Assembly: GCF_024679095.1 (NCBI RefSeq)
Contig: NC_066522.1
Location: forward strand, 8,936,114-9,000,113
Direction of reading: 5' to 3'
Source: Eriocheir sinensis
Taxonomy: Eukaryota > Arthropoda > Malacostraca > Decapoda > Varunidae
Length of the DNA stretch: 64,000 bases
The first letter of the stretch is position 1; each line of letters begins with the position of its first letter. This document shows, piece by piece, positions 1 through 56,164 of this stretch. Position numbers and translations under genes: made by a program. The notes under the pieces were generated by a model. It saw only the letters and a list, made by a program, of their open reading frames with translations. It searched no databases and was not told where the DNA came from.

Positions 1-129
1 TCTTTAATGGCACCACACGACCATCATCCTCCCCTCATTTTCGAGTCTGTCTGTTTGGCTCTGTTTTTTCTGCGTCTCTAACGGTGTTTGTCAGTCTGCG
101 TATTTTGTTTTTGTTTGTCTTCCCCGCCC

Positions 130-130
<1 letters not shown>

Positions 131-215
<85 letters not shown>
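131..215 (+). repeat. (TC)n microsatellite
   Basis: Uninterrupted TC dinucleotide tract of about 85 bp, followed by TGTC/TGTGTC-type degenerate sequence to about 510. Confidence 0.98.
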
Positions 216-218
<3 letters not shown>

Positions 219-930
219 ACTGTCTATCTGTGAGTTTGTATGTGTGTCTATCGCTCTATTTGTTTTGTTTTTTTACTCTGTCTATAGGTGCGTGTCTGTC
301 TGTCCGTCACTCATTTTTTTTATGTATGTCTGCCTGTCTATTTGAGTGTCTGTCGGCCGGTATGCGTCTGACTGTGTGTGTGTGTGTCGGTCTGTTTTTT
401 TTTTATTTATTTTACTGTCTGTGTCCGTCTGTCTATCATTAATTGTTTTTCTTTGTTTTTCTGTCTGTGTGTGTCTGTCTATCTGTCTGCGTGTAAATCT
501 TAACTGTCTGTCTGTCACCTTTATCTCTGCTTTTTTTTCTTCTGTGACAGCTAGTCGTCTTCTTTTTCTTTTTGTATTATTCGTTTTCTTCCTCGTCGTT
601 GTCTTCATTCATCGCCGATCTCCTCCTCCTCCTCAAACTCCTCTTTCGACTTGTGGCTCACCGTTTCCTATTGCCCCTTACTTCTTTTCCGTACCCAAAC
701 CATCACCATCACCACCACCACCATCACCTCTTCCTTCTGTTTGTACATTTTCTCCAATCTTAACTTTCCTCCTCATCCTCTCTTACATCCTTTTTCTTCT
801 CCTCGTATTTTAGTTCTTCTTCCTTTTCTTTTTCTTTTTATATTTTTACTTCTTTCTTTTTTTCTTTTTCTTCTTCCTCTTCTTCTCCTCCTCCTACATT
901 TTCTTTTATTTTCCATCTTTTTTCTTCTTA

Positions 931-1098
<168 letters not shown>

Positions 1099-1750
1099 GG
1101 ACCCCTCATGCTTTTCATCCTCCTTCTCGCCCTCCTCATCTCTCCTCCTCCTCCAACATGAAGCTACCATCACCTTCAAAGCAGTCATTCTCTTTGGCGA
1201 TACGGCCGTAAAATTTTCATGCATATACCTTTCGCCTTTCAACTCTTGCCAGTGTAGAGAAAATGAAATACAGGGAAATACTGCAAATAAGTTTCAGCTA
1301 TTCGAACACTGGGAAACATTTTAGTGTATCGGTATATTAATAATTGCAACATTTCAAGGGTGTTATAAGCATTTTCTTAACTATTATGCATGATGCGGCA
1401 TTATTAAAGGCAGAGAGAATAGTTTAGAATGATGAATATAATTATAGGTTCGTGGGCTACTCATGGCGGAAAAGAAAACGACGCCATAAAAGGGGGTGAC
1501 CTTAACCTTTTTCCCACCACGGCTGTATCATTAATCACACCTTTGACGGGGTTGGTCATCATGGTAAAGAGTGTATTGAGGGAGGGAAAGAAGAGGAGAG
1601 GCTGGGAAAGATGAGGAGGAAGTAACAGGGAGGAGGAAAGAAGGGAGGGAGAAGGAGATGAAGAGAGGAAGATGGAGGGTGTGAGAAGAGGGCAAATAAA
1701 TAATGGGGAAGAGAAAGAAAACGAGATTAAGAGAGGAAATGAAAAGTGAT

Positions 1751-1754
<4 letters not shown>

Positions 1755-1791
<37 letters not shown>
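1755..1791 (+). repeat. (GA)n microsatellite
   Basis: GA tract of about 37 bp inside purine-rich sequence (1570-1790). Confidence 0.95.
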
Positions 1792-1794
<3 letters not shown>

Positions 1795-1914
1795 ATTCGT
1801 AGTCTCGTTCTTTCAGTTCAGTGCGTGTTATTTTATCCTGAATCTCCATTTCGGGACGTGAGTGGGCGACGGGGAGGAAAATAAACACCCAAGGACGCCG
1901 GGTAAACAAACAAA

Positions 1915-2680
1915 CACAGAAGCATTGACTGGCTGACTGGATGGAGGAGTGCGCGGGTGGGTGGGAGGAATAATGGCAGCAAGGAAGACTGGGTGACAAA
2001 CTAGATGGGTGAATTTTTGATAAAGTGGATATTTACCTGGATTAGTGAATGGGTGGTTGACAAACTGGCTGACTGAGTGGATGAGTGAGTTAATGGGTGA
2101 AGGGACAATGGCTGGAAGGAGGACTGGGTGGCTGACTAGATAGGTGAATGGTTCATCAGGTGGATATTTACCTGGATTGGTCGATGGGCAGGGTGAGTGG
2201 AGGGAAGGCAGTGTGGCAGCAAGGAAAACTGAGTGACTAACTAGATGGGTGAATAGGTAATACGATAGAAATTTACTTTGATTGTTGAATGTGTAGGTGA
2301 GAATCTGGCTGACTGGGTGGATGGGCGAATAACCGACTGACTGACTAGGAGGGTGAATGAGTGGATAATTGACTGGCTGATTGAGTGGCTGGTGAGTGAT
2401 GGACTGGTAGATACGTTGGTGGGTGTTGAGTGACTGTCTGACTGGGTGGATGAGTGAGTAAGCAACTGACTACATGGAAAGGTGGACGAGTGGATGAGCG
2501 ACTGGATAATGGATTGGCTGGTGAGTGATCGACTGGCTGATTCATTGATGGGGTGCTGAATGACTGGCTGTGGTGGATAATTCTGTGTGACTGGTGGTTG
2601 AATGCGAGGCCGAAAGTGTAGGTGGATGACGGACCAAATGGGGTTGGCTATTTGAATGAGTGTGTCGTTGGGTGAAAGGC
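1915..2680 (+). repeat. Degenerate GAGT/GGAT minisatellite
   Basis: Many imperfect copies of short GACTGG, GTGGATGA and GTGAGTGA words. A longer ~60-bp module containing GTGGATATTTACCTGGATT recurs near 1984, 2121 and, decayed, 2225. Read on either strand it gives spurious open frames. Confidence 0.75.
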
Positions 2681-2726
2681 TGACGGGATGAATGAGTGCT
2701 GGCTCGACTATTCCGTTCACGTTGGT

Positions 2727-2911
<185 letters not shown>

Positions 2912-3054
2912 TAATTGACATAAAACTAATAAATATTCCTTTGAGTTCTTGAAACAAAGACAACGTGGATATTTTAAGTGAATCATCTACGAATTTTATA
3001 AGCTACCTTCTGAATCCATGTTGATGGCTATATCTACTATAATCCCTTCACGGT

Positions 3055-3165
<111 letters not shown>

Positions 3166-3227
3166 CTTTCTCCTTAGCTCACTCCCCTCTCTTTCTTCTC
3201 TCACCCCCTTTATTCTCTCTCCCGCAG

Positions 3228-35261
<32,034 letters not shown>

Positions 35262-35661
35262 GACAGAAGAATGTGAAGTGGCGACACGGAACATTCTCAT
35301 TCATTCATTACTCATTCTAACCTCCTCACCGACCTACCTACCTACCTACCTACCTTCGGCCCATCCACTACCATTTCCCTTCTCACTACTTCATCCATAC
35401 ACACTAAAAGGGACGCGAGTGCAAGGTCTTCGTTGAGTGAGATGATGCGGGAAGAAAAGTTTTGCTGAAATACGATGAGGTAGGAAAGTGTGCGGGCGTG
35501 TGTGTGTCTCGTGTTCTGTTTTCCAATGGCGGGGCGTGTTCTCAGGCCATCCCAACAGCACAAAAACAGTGAAAATGAAGAGTTCTGCGCCATTATGTCT
35601 GTGCCTAAAAATAGTTAATGTGGAATGGAAAGGACCTGCATGTGATCTATTTATTTTTAGT

Positions 35662-35791
<130 letters not shown>

Positions 35792-36421
35792 AACAGAAGC
35801 AGGAAGTGCAAATAACTAGTGTCTCTAAAGGAAGGAAAATTAGCAGTGGCCGAGAAAACACACGAGCGAACACACAAAGGCAGGTGTGTTTATTCTCCGA
35901 AGTGCTGCCGCCGCCGCGGGGTCGTGGAGGTGAGACGGAAAATAGCACTCACTCCTTGAACTCGTGTGGCAGTGAGTGGTTAAGAGAAAAACGTGAATGC
36001 CTGCCCTCCTATTCTACCTCCCATTTTAGTTTATACCACCTTCCTCTTTTTCGTTTATCTAATTCTTTTTATTATTTTCTTTCATTTCTCCGTTTTTATT
36101 TTCATTATTTACTTTAAAGATCTTCCCTCTGTTAAACTTTCTTATATAAATTCTTTTCTCCAGCCCTCCTCTCCCTCCTCTTCCTCCTCCTCCTCAACTT
36201 TCTCACCACCTGGGCTAAACGTCACGAAGAGGGAAGAAGGGGAAACTCCCTCCCTGCGGACTGACGGACAAGTGCATGGGAACACCAAGGTTGACTTTTG
36301 CAGCTCGCGCGTTTTATACCTTTGTAATATACCTGTTCAAATTAAAGTTACCTCTCGTGCATGTTTTTTTTATCTTTCCTTACACCATCATTACAAAGGT
36401 AAAGGTAAAATTGGGAGCTTC

Positions 36422-36427
36422 AATAAA
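36422..36427 (+). promoter_or_regulatory. Candidate polyadenylation signal AATAAA
   Basis: Hexamer AATAAA about 1.16 kb after the TGA, followed within 60 nt by a T-rich run (TTCTTTTTTCTTTGT) that could serve as the downstream element. An ATTAAA lies near 36340. Composition alone makes such hexamers common, so confidence is low. Confidence 0.3.
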
Positions 36428-36509
36428 CCCTTCCACACGAAAATGGCCTCTCTTCTGGCATGTCGTTCTTTTTTCTTTGTCGGAGCGGCGTCTAGCGGAC
36501 TTTTTTGTT

Positions 36510-36610
36510 GAGGTTTTTGTTTTCTGCCCTTGAGCTGCTTCCCTTGATGAAAAAAAGCGCTATAACTCCACGTGGCCTCAGTGTTCAGCTCCGTCTCACT
36601 GGCCCATTAA
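36510..36610 (-). mobile_element. LINE/SINE tail fragments
   Basis: The reverse complement of GCCCTTGAGCTGCTTCC matches the 3' UTR end of the jockey-like LINEs (GCAGCTCAAGGGCAC at 56217). The adjoining CTATAACTCCACGTGGCCTC and CAGCTCCGTCTCACTGGCCC match the SINE 3' end in reverse. They are short, so tentative. Confidence 0.45.
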
Positions 36611-37144
36611 ACGTCCTACCCGAAAAATATACAGAAAGTGTTACATCTGGATTACCATCATAACAACTGTAGTGGCATTAAATACAGTAGCCTCAGGAAT
36701 AGCATCAGCACCTCTTGTAGTTTATGGTAACAGTAGGAATAACACCGGTCCAGCATCTACATCCATGCCAGAAAAGTTATGCACTGCGTCTATGGATTAA
36801 TAAACTGACGGCTGTTAAAATGAATTTAAAAAAAAACTCTGCGGAGTTTCAACATCGGCTTTATTAACTCTGGCAATTAATAACTCTCCCAATCTGTGAC
36901 TCAAATGGGTGGTGGTGGTGGTGTTGGTGATATGCTGATCATAATGGCAATATTAATCGTAATAATAGGAATGATAATATCTGGTTGCTCTTTTTCTTTT
37001 AATTACCCGGAAAGAGTGACGCAGAAGGATTTAAGAGAGACCGAAACAGAGTTAGGTTAGCTTTGTTTGTTCTCGTATCGTAGCCATTAATTCTCTTTGT
37101 ATTTTCCTTTAATCATATTCTTTACACATCCTATAACTAAAATA
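36611..37144. other. Intergenic, nothing recognised
   Basis: AT-rich sequence with a short GGT run near 36906. No gene, and no repeat that I can assign. Confidence 0.5.
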
Positions 37145-37445
37145 CAGTGCCTCTGCGGTGCAGTGGTTAGCGTGCCTAACTACGAATCTGAGGCCCGGGT
37201 TCGAATCTCGGTCCGGTCAGTCGGCGTGCAACTCACCCAATTGTTAATTCTCCCTTTCGGGATGGTCGATGGATGGGTGCCTGGGAAAACCTGGGGAAAG
37301 TAAACTGTGGTAACCCGGATGTCGCACTGGCCCTGTGTCCTGGAGCAATGGGTACCTATCACGAGAGGCTCAAAGGTCAATGCGACAGAGATGAGCACCG
37401 AGGTCGCGCGGAGCTACAGCGCATGCCCCCAACTTTACTATACCT
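37145..37445 (+). mobile_element. tRNA-derived SINE, near full length
   Basis: Head with CTGCGGTGCAGTGGTTAGCG (A box) and GGGTTCGAATCTCGG (B box), then TCGGCGTGCAACTCACCC, a central AAACCTGGGGAAAGTAA and a 3' end GATGAGCACCGAGGTCGCGC...CTACAGCGCATGCC. Partial relatives in the window are at 14868, 25255 and 36558. Transcription would be by RNA polymerase III from the internal boxes. Confidence 0.8.
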
Positions 37446-37934
37446 TTCTCTAATAAGAAGACAAAAACATCGACAACAAAAAGAGTCGTTTTAAAACATG
37501 AACAACAGCAACAGCTGCAAAAACTTAGCACAATCAAATCAGCAGTAGCAACAGAGTAACAGTGAGAGCAACGGTAATCCTGGCATCTATATTTATGCCA
37601 GTGACAATATAAAGGGTCAGTAGTAGTAGGAGCACCAATGTAGCAACAGTAATAATCGTTGTAATAAAGTAATGAAACAAACCCATAAGACCCGTAACAG
37701 CAACAATAACATACCCCAATATATACAGCAAGGGTAGGAAGCAGCAAGAACACCAGCGGCCTTAAAGGTAGTGGTGGACTGGTGTTGGTGAGTCGGGGTA
37801 AGTCGAGGTGGCCAAGTCAAGGTGGAGTCAAGGTAAGCCGTGGCGTGCTATATGTCATGGGGATGGGTGCCCAGGAGAGTCGGTCGTTAGGCACCGTTTA
37901 GTCAGGCTTCTGTTGGCAGAGGGCAAACGAGATA
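37446..37934. other. Intergenic, AGCAACA/GTAGTA-rich
   Basis: Weakly repetitive AACAGC, GTAGCAACAG and trinucleotide-like words; no coding signal. Confidence 0.5.
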
Positions 37935-38275
37935 GAAGTGGAATGGGAGTGAAATGGGAGGGAAGTTGAAAGGGAGGGAACTGGAAGGAAAGTGGAAAGG
38001 CAGGGATGTGGGAAAGATGTGGAAAGGGAGGGAAGTGGAAGGAGAGTGGAAAGGGAGGGAAGTGGGAGGAGAATGGAAAGGCAGGGATGTGAGAAGGAAA
38101 TGGAAAGGGAGGGAAGTGGGAGGGAAGTTGAGAGGGAGAGAACTGGGAGGAAAGTGGAAAGGCAGGGGTGTTGGAAGGAAATGGAAAAGGAGGGAAGTGG
38201 AAGGAAAGTGGAAAGGAAAAGAAGTGGGAGGAAAGTGGGAGTGAAGTGGAAAGGGAGAGAAAAGGACAGGGACAG
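37935..38275 (+). repeat. Purine-rich GGAAGTGGGAGG minisatellite
   Basis: Imperfect copies of GGAAGTGGGAGGAAAGTGG and AAAGGCAGGGATGTG for about 340 bp. Open frames here are composition artefacts. Confidence 0.8.
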
Positions 38276-38783
38276 GTCAGGGCTCCGGGGGAAAGGAACG
38301 AGGGCGGGCAATGGAATTATTTACACTATTCAGTCAATCTTCAGCTAAAACGGAGGAGGGAAGGGATGGGGAAAAGTACATCAAAGGAACAGTAAAGTGA
38401 ATAATGGAGGTTTCTTGAGAAGGTTAAAGGTTAAGGGGAAGAGATGTTTAGCGATATGAACTGTTTCTCTAGTCTTCAGGCGGCTGCAAGAAGAATAAAG
38501 CAGAAAAGGGTAAGAAAAAAATGAAGTTTAGAGTCGGCAGAAGAGAAAAGAGGAAAGGGAGGTCAGGGAGAAACTGAAACAAATATTAAAATACTTACAA
38601 CGAAGAGAAAGTGACTGGAATATAGAAAAAGGAAACGATAGTGACGAATAAGGGAATATATATTGTGGAAAAGAGAAGGGAAGAGACTGGAAAAGGGAAA
38701 CGATAACGAAGAGAAAGTAAAGGAAAACAAAAAACAAAGGAGATAATAACCACTTGAATTGCCTGCTCGGTGTCCGAGAAATT

Positions 38784-38909
<126 letters not shown>

Positions 38910-39069
38910 GGAAAGTAGGATGAAGAAGGGGATAAAGAAAATAGAGGGAGTAAGATGTGACAGGATTACAAGCATACCAAGTTAAGTGAGAGGGGAGGGG
39001 GAAGGACAAAGGGGAAGAAAAGAGAGAGAGAGAGCGCGAAGAGAAGGAAGAGGAAGGCAACATAATTAG

Positions 39070-43086
<4,017 letters not shown>

Positions 43087-43111
43087 AGACAGACAGACAG
43101 ACAGACACACA

Positions 43112-43178
<67 letters not shown>
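43087..43178 (+). repeat. (GACA)n-(CA)n microsatellite
   Basis: GACA units passing into CA. Confidence 0.95.
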
Positions 43179-43179
<1 letters not shown>

Positions 43180-44370
43180 AAATCCACAGATTCGCGAAAT
43201 AATCCCTTGACTAACACTTCACTCCCTTCACTCTTTCCCTCCTCCTCCTCCTCCTCCTCCTAGTCCTCAATATTGTTTAGGAGGTATAAAAGGACGATGA
43301 TGAGGAGGAGGTGGAGAAGTTTCGGGAAGGGGATGGGGATGAGGATGGGGATAGGGATGGGGATGAGGATGGGGATAAGGATGAGGATGAGTATGAGGAT
43401 GAGGAGCAGTAGCAGCATGAAGAGCATTATCGTCTTTGTCTTCAAATGAATTGTTTGTATTTTTTGTCCTCGAGTCTGTCTATTAAAGGCCAACAGTTTC
43501 TCGCATGGTAGTTTGTTGTTCACCCCCCCCCCCCACCCCCACCCACCATCACCCCCCACATTCCCACCACTACCAATATTACAACCACTACGACTACCAA
43601 ACAAAATAACATCACTACCACCACTGCCACCAGCATCAATATCACACAAACCACAGAATGACTGGCAATAACTGAACGTGAAGGAGTAAAAAATCCATAA
43701 GAAAAATATATGAAAAACAATAACAGAAACAACACTACTACTGGCAACTATTTTTTGTTTACTCTTGTATTTTTGTTTGTTATTTTTCGTCCCACTTCCA
43801 CTTTAATCGTTCACTCCCTTTCCTGACTTTTTGTAATTCGGGTCATTTATATTTTATTCTGTTTTTCCTCTTCAAGGCTATACTTCAGAATTAGCTCTTC
43901 GTTGTCTCCTCTGCATCTTTTACCTTCCCGCTTCGCCGGTTCCCTTCCTTCTCTTTCAACTTTGTCTTTCTTATCTTCATCACCTTTACACTTTCAAGTT
44001 TTCGACCCCGAAGGACATTTAAAAACATCTGAACCAACTTTCTCTCTCAATGATAAAAACACTAAAATGAAATAAAACAAAAAATAAAGGTTCCATGTAT
44101 CGCAGCCTCACCTTTTATTTCTTTGCTCTTTCTCTTCCTTATGTTTTTTTACTCGTTCAATCTTACTTTTCCTGTTGTTTGGACAGGAGAGAGGATTACA
44201 GGAGAGATAAGAATACCATTTTTTTTGTTTTATATTTCCACGCCTCACTTTTCTCCTTAACTCCCTTCCTCCTCTGTTTCCTCCTCCTCCTCCTCCTCCT
44301 CCTTTCCCCCGACTAGTGAGGAAGCCAAACCTTACTAACTGCAACCAAAGATGGAAAGAAGGAAGGAAGT

Positions 44371-44373
<3 letters not shown>
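43179..44373. other. Intergenic; GATGGG/GATGAG array and AT-rich sequence
   Basis: (TCC)n near 43240, a GGGGATGAGGATGGGGATA-type array 43320-43410, then AT-rich sequence and a TCC run near 44285. No gene is seen. Confidence 0.55.
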
Positions 44374-46402
<2,029 letters not shown>

Positions 46403-46550
46403 ACGGAAGGTCAGGGTGAACGAGCTGCCACTTTCTCTGTCTACTTTATTATGGTTGTCATTTTTTTTCAGGCTGAGGGACGACCAGTTTTGGGGGCAGA
46501 GTGTGGCTTATGAACGACCCGCGGAGATGTTTATGGCGGGTCGTTGTTGT

Positions 46551-46731
46551 TGTTCTAGTAGTGGCGGCGGTGGCGGTGGTGGTGATGGAGGTGGAGGTGG
46601 TGATGGAGGTGGAGGAGGTGGTGGTGGTGATGGCGGTGGTGATGGAGGTGGTACTGTAAATTTCGTATTGTTGTTGCTTGGTGGTGAATTCCTGTTAACT
46701 AAATGTACTGCGGCTCGCTTGATATATATAG

Positions 46732-46784
<53 letters not shown>

Positions 46785-46794
46785 TGTGTGTGTG
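46551..46794 (+). repeat. (GGT/GGA)n and (GT)n
   Basis: GGTGGA/GGTGGT array 46557-46652 and GT 46734-46794. Confidence 0.9.
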
Positions 46795-47852
46795 ACATTT
46801 TTTCCTCTACTAAGGAGAGCTGCCGGATAATAACAACTGAAAATAGAAACTGTATTGCATTAAAGGGAAAACAGGTGGCCCGATTTTGAGAAATCGAAAA
46901 AGATAAGGAAGAATAGGAAGGAATGAAAAACTATTATTAAGGAAAGACAAAGGAACGAATGAGAATGGGTTGGAAACGGAAGGAAAGGTGAGGGAGAAAT
47001 AAGAACATTTAAAGAGAGAAAGATTAAAGAAGAGAGAAAGGAATAAGAATAAACAAAGTGCAGTATGAACAATTTAGGCCTAGCTCTGTAAGTGACATTT
47101 TATATCCGATGTGGCGTTAATAATATGATCAGGATCGTTTGGTGAATAGTCATAACGCAAAACTTGGGAGCCGAACCTGTACCCGGGCGTATTTGCTTGC
47201 CTATGTGGGTTTTATACACTAAGGAACGAAGGGTTCATTCCCTCTTTGGACCAAAGGGAGCGGCTTTTAGTCGCTCTTCCATTGTGATGAATATTAAGAT
47301 GGTTAGTAGCTTGGAGAGTTTGTTACTCTATTATCGTAATAATTTTTATTTTCACTGGGTTCGTGAGTAAATTTCTCCATCAGTCCTTAAAGGCAATATA
47401 TAGAGAGTCTCGCAGTTCTCGTTATGCCGTCACTCCGCTTCAAATATCCAAAACTTTACTTACTGTTCTCGAGCCGGCTCGTAAAGCTGAACATTTTTAT
47501 AGTTCAAAAATACAAAGATGACATATTTGGGCCGAAACTTGCCCTGAATTGAGTCGCTTTGCAAAGATCTCTTTTACAAAGCAAGGAGGGGAGGAGGAGG
47601 AAGAGAAGGAAAAGGAGAGGAGGAGGAAGGAATTTGGCCGAGCAGGAGCAGAAAACTTATTGAAGGAGGAGGAGGAGGAGGAGGAGGACGACGACGAGGG
47701 AGGTGTCCGGTAGGCGGCAGGGAGCAAAGGAGCTTTTTCCTGCCCCACAAACTTAGCAAGACACGCAAGTTACCTAATTATTCCTAACTTGTGTTGCCAC
47801 CGCCCAGAGCCATTTACCCATAACTCCCCCGCGCCTGACCCTCACTGTGCAC

Positions 47853-47856
<4 letters not shown>
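46795..47856. other. Intergenic, nothing recognised
   Basis: Purine-rich 46880-47050, ordinary sequence, then a GGA run at 47668-47690. No gene is supported. Confidence 0.55.
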
Positions 47857-47890
<34 letters not shown>

Positions 47891-47965
47891 CCTGCAAATT
47901 CCTGAGAGACCTTCAAACATCTCTTCTCTTTCATCTTCCTCTCATTGTGACACTTCCGGAAACCA

Positions 47966-48029
<64 letters not shown>

Positions 48030-48035
48030 ACACAC
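47857..48035 (+). repeat. (TC)n and (CA)n microsatellites
   Basis: TC 47857-47886 and CA 47970-48035. Confidence 0.95.
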
Positions 48036-48237
48036 CTTAAGAGCCAGGCATGTCACCCTGATTTATTTGCTTCCCGCTGACAGACAGACGACAGTAATAT
48101 CAATCCATCCATCAATCAGTCTATTTATCCTTCACCTTTGTCACGAAAATGCGTCATAATTTCAGGTCCAGCCCTCCGTCATTCTCAGGTGTTGGACAGG
48201 TGTGTCAATAAGATGGAAAGGTGTGGAGCCATTCGTC

Positions 48238-48382
<145 letters not shown>

Positions 48383-48904
48383 TTTGTGAAGTAAGGGAGG
48401 AGTGACATTGCCTACACTCTAAGTAAACTCTTAATTCAGGATTAGTCACCATGAAAAATGAACTGTAATTTAAGGGCTGCGTAATGATCCAGGGCTACGA
48501 TCTGGCGGGGTGAGAGGGGGAGAACTGGCACGAGTTTCTGGTGGAGGCAGGACGAGTTAGAAAAGATGAGCATATGACGGGCGAGGATAAGGTTGACGGT
48601 TGGGGTTCTGGAGAGGGACTGGGGATGGGGATGGAAAAGGGGACCAGAATTAGGTAAGAAAAGATAATTAGTGGGAGGAATAAGGGGAAGGCTATAAGAA
48701 GATAGTGAGTGTTGAGGAGAGGAAGAGCAGATGGAGACAAAGGTGCGCTGTGTGGGAGGTGGATGAATTTTGCTACAAAGCAATGTTAATTACATAATTT
48801 CATTTCTTAATACTTGCATAAAATAATAAAACAACAAAAACCTGTGAAGGAATCACGATTTGCTAAGAATAATGTACTGGACTGACTTTTATAAATTGCA
48901 CAAC

Positions 48905-49465
48905 TCAAGGGCAGCTCATGGACACAAAACAAAAAGTTAACAAAAAAGCCCGCTAGGCGCTGCTTCAATAACCGAAACTAGAACAAGAGGCCAAAAGAGA
49001 GGTCTATTTCAGGAGGACAGGTGTCTGGAAACTCCTCTCTTGAAAGTGGTCAAGTCATGGGCAGGAGGATATACAGACAAAGGAAGGCTGTTCCAGAGTT
49101 TACAAGTGTAAGAGATAAAAGAATGAAGGTGTTGGTTAACTCTTGTAGAATGAAAATATCGGTTGAAGATAGAAAGAGATGCAACACTGCGGCGGAATTT
49201 AGGAGGTAAGAGACTGTCAGTAACAGGAAAGGAGTTGATGAGACGAGGAGCCTTACACTCTACGCTGTCTAAGAGAAGTATGTGTGTATAGCCCCCACAC
49301 ACTTCAGATACATACTCCATACTAGGGAGGACAAGGTCCTTGTATATGAACAGCAACTGTGCGCGGGAGAAGAACTGGCGGAGACGATACAGAACGCCTA
49401 ACCTCGAGGAAGCTGATTAAATTTTAGTAAGACAGGAGATATAAAGTTTCCAGTTAAGATGTGGC
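48905..49465 (-). mobile_element. Jockey-like LINE, 3' fragment
   Basis: On the minus strand the frame reads QLLFIYKDLVLPSMEYVSEV, SVECKAPRLINSFPVTDSLL and CKLWNSLPLSVYPPAHDL, the C-terminal part after the reverse transcriptase, then a 3' UTR with GCTGCCCTTGAG. It aligns throughout with 56165-56870, so both belong to one family. It is 5' truncated near 49465. Confidence 0.88.
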
Positions 49466-49680
49466 AATAGATCCCTTTAACGAAAAAAAATCCTAGTACA
49501 AACCGGAACGCATAAAAGTCAGAAAACAACAACAAAAAAAAAACAGATCATCCAGCATATTTACGTAAACAAAACAGCGCGAGAGGATCCGATTGGATGC
49601 TCTTAAATTAAGTTAAAAAATGGTCATTTGAGAAAGGGATTCCATTTTCACGGGCACGCTAATTGGGACATTGGAGAAAA

Positions 49681-49959
<279 letters not shown>

Positions 49960-50087
49960 ACAAAAGCATAAAAAGACACTATGTGAAACGTGAGGAGAAT
50001 GTAAGAAACAAAATATGCAATAAAAAAAACTTCGAAAACTCCAATGAAAACTTCAAGAAACAACAAACGAGATTGTTGTGACGTTGG

Positions 50088-50415
50088 TGTTAGTGTTGGT
50101 GGTAATGGTGGTGGTGGTGGTGGTAGTTGTGGTAGTGGTGGTGGTTATTGTAGTGCTGGTGGTGGTGGTGGTTGTAGTAGTGGTGGTGGTGGTGGCTGCG
50201 GTGGTGGTAATAATGGTGGTGGTGGTGGTGGTGATGATTATGGTGGTGGCAGTATTGGTGGTGGTGGTGGTGGTGATGGTGGTCGTAGTTGTGGTGGTGG
50301 TGGTAGTTGTCGTAGTTGTGGCTGTGGTGGTGGTTGTCGTAGTTGTGGCTGTGGTGGTGGTGGTGGTGGTGGTGGTCGTAGTTGTGGTGGTGGTGGTAGT
50401 GGTGATCGTGGTGGA
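50088..50415 (+). repeat. (GGT)n-rich array
   Basis: Imperfect GGTGGT/TGTGGT/GTAGT trinucleotide array of about 330 bp. It reads as Gly/Ser/Cys or Val in the three frames, with no sign of selection on any. Confidence 0.9.
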
Positions 50416-50489
50416 GCTTTCCTTTTAAAATTCACCGAGGAATAACATTTCTAAAAACTCGAGGCATGAAAGGTGGCTGGGGAAAAATG

Positions 50490-53216
<2,727 letters not shown>

Positions 53217-53340
53217 AATATCACTACCACAAAGACCACCCTCACTACCACCATCACTACTACCACCCCCACCCCCACCATCACTACTACCACCCCCACC
53301 CCCACCATCACTACTACCACCCCCACCACCACCACCGCAA
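53217..53340 (+). repeat. (CACTACTACC-ACCCCC)n minisatellite
   Basis: About 26-bp units built from CATCACTACTACC and ACCCCCACCCCCAC, three to four copies. Confidence 0.85.
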
Positions 53341-53673
53341 CCCCCACGTGCGTGTCACAGTTCGTGGGTTACTATTGCGGGGTGGCTAATAAAAGTCCAC
53401 GATGATCACCTTTAAGACTTTTATTTTTAGCCAAAAATCGCGCTCCCCTCACCCTTAATGCTGCTGCTAAATAAGCCTCAGAGGGGGAAAGCAAAACAAT
53501 AAGAACATCAAATGAATGTTGAGGAAAGTATTTAGATAGAGGAAAGGGGTGGGAACTAATGTGGAAATGATTAGATGAACTTACTTATATAGTGGAAATG
53601 CAACCAATGTACACAAGCAAAAGCAGAAGAGAATCAACAAATAAAAACCTAAACAGGAAAGAAAAAAAAGTGT

Positions 53674-53753
53674 AGTAGTAGTAGTAGTAGTAGTAGGAGG
53701 AGGAGGAGGAGGAGGAGGAGGAGGAGGGGAAGGAGGAGGAGGATGGGGAGGAG

Positions 53754-53839
<86 letters not shown>
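53674..53839 (+). repeat. (TAG)n-(GGA)n-(CA)n compound microsatellite
   Basis: TAG 53674-53696, GGA 53697-53756 imperfect, CA 53758-53839. Confidence 0.96.
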
Positions 53840-53840
<1 letters not shown>

Positions 53841-54003
53841 GTTATTAAGTTAGTATCCCAGTCATTTGTTTTCCTTGGGCGCGGGGCTGACGAGTGTAAT
53901 GACGACGTGTTTGTGTTCGTTCAGCGGCGAGTGAAAAATATATGATTCGTTTGTGAAAATGAGCGAAGGTGGCGAGTCTGCAAAACATCATTAAGAGGAA
54001 GAC

Positions 54004-54004
<1 letters not shown>

Positions 54005-54054
<50 letters not shown>
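54005..54054 (+). repeat. (CA)n microsatellite
   Basis: 50 bp. Confidence 0.95.
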
Positions 54055-55922
<1,868 letters not shown>

Positions 55923-56164
55923 CTGTCTGTCTGTCCCCCTGCCAAACAAGAGACATAGCCCTCGGGAACAGCGAGGAAGGATTACAGTTATTTTTCAGCA
56001 AGAGTCACACTTTAGTACAAGAGAATTTCGACTGTAAAACGCCAGGTGGAAACAGGTTGACGGGGAGGAAGGACGGATGGGAAAAACAACTTTTTTCTTG
56101 CAGAAGCACAACCAAAACTATTTCCCTTGCTTCTGAAAAAAAAAAAATCACATGAAAATTATTT

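Noticed and set aside
37145..37230. True tRNA gene (also considered at 8550-8625, 12780-12900, 14870-14920 and 63667-63740)
   Set aside because: A and B boxes are visible, but acceptor stems do not pair and tRNA-unrelated bodies follow; SINEs explain them better.
50044..50445. Gly/Ser/Cys-rich open frame
   Set aside because: It is the translation of a GGT-rich trinucleotide array; all three forward frames are open, so no coding signal.
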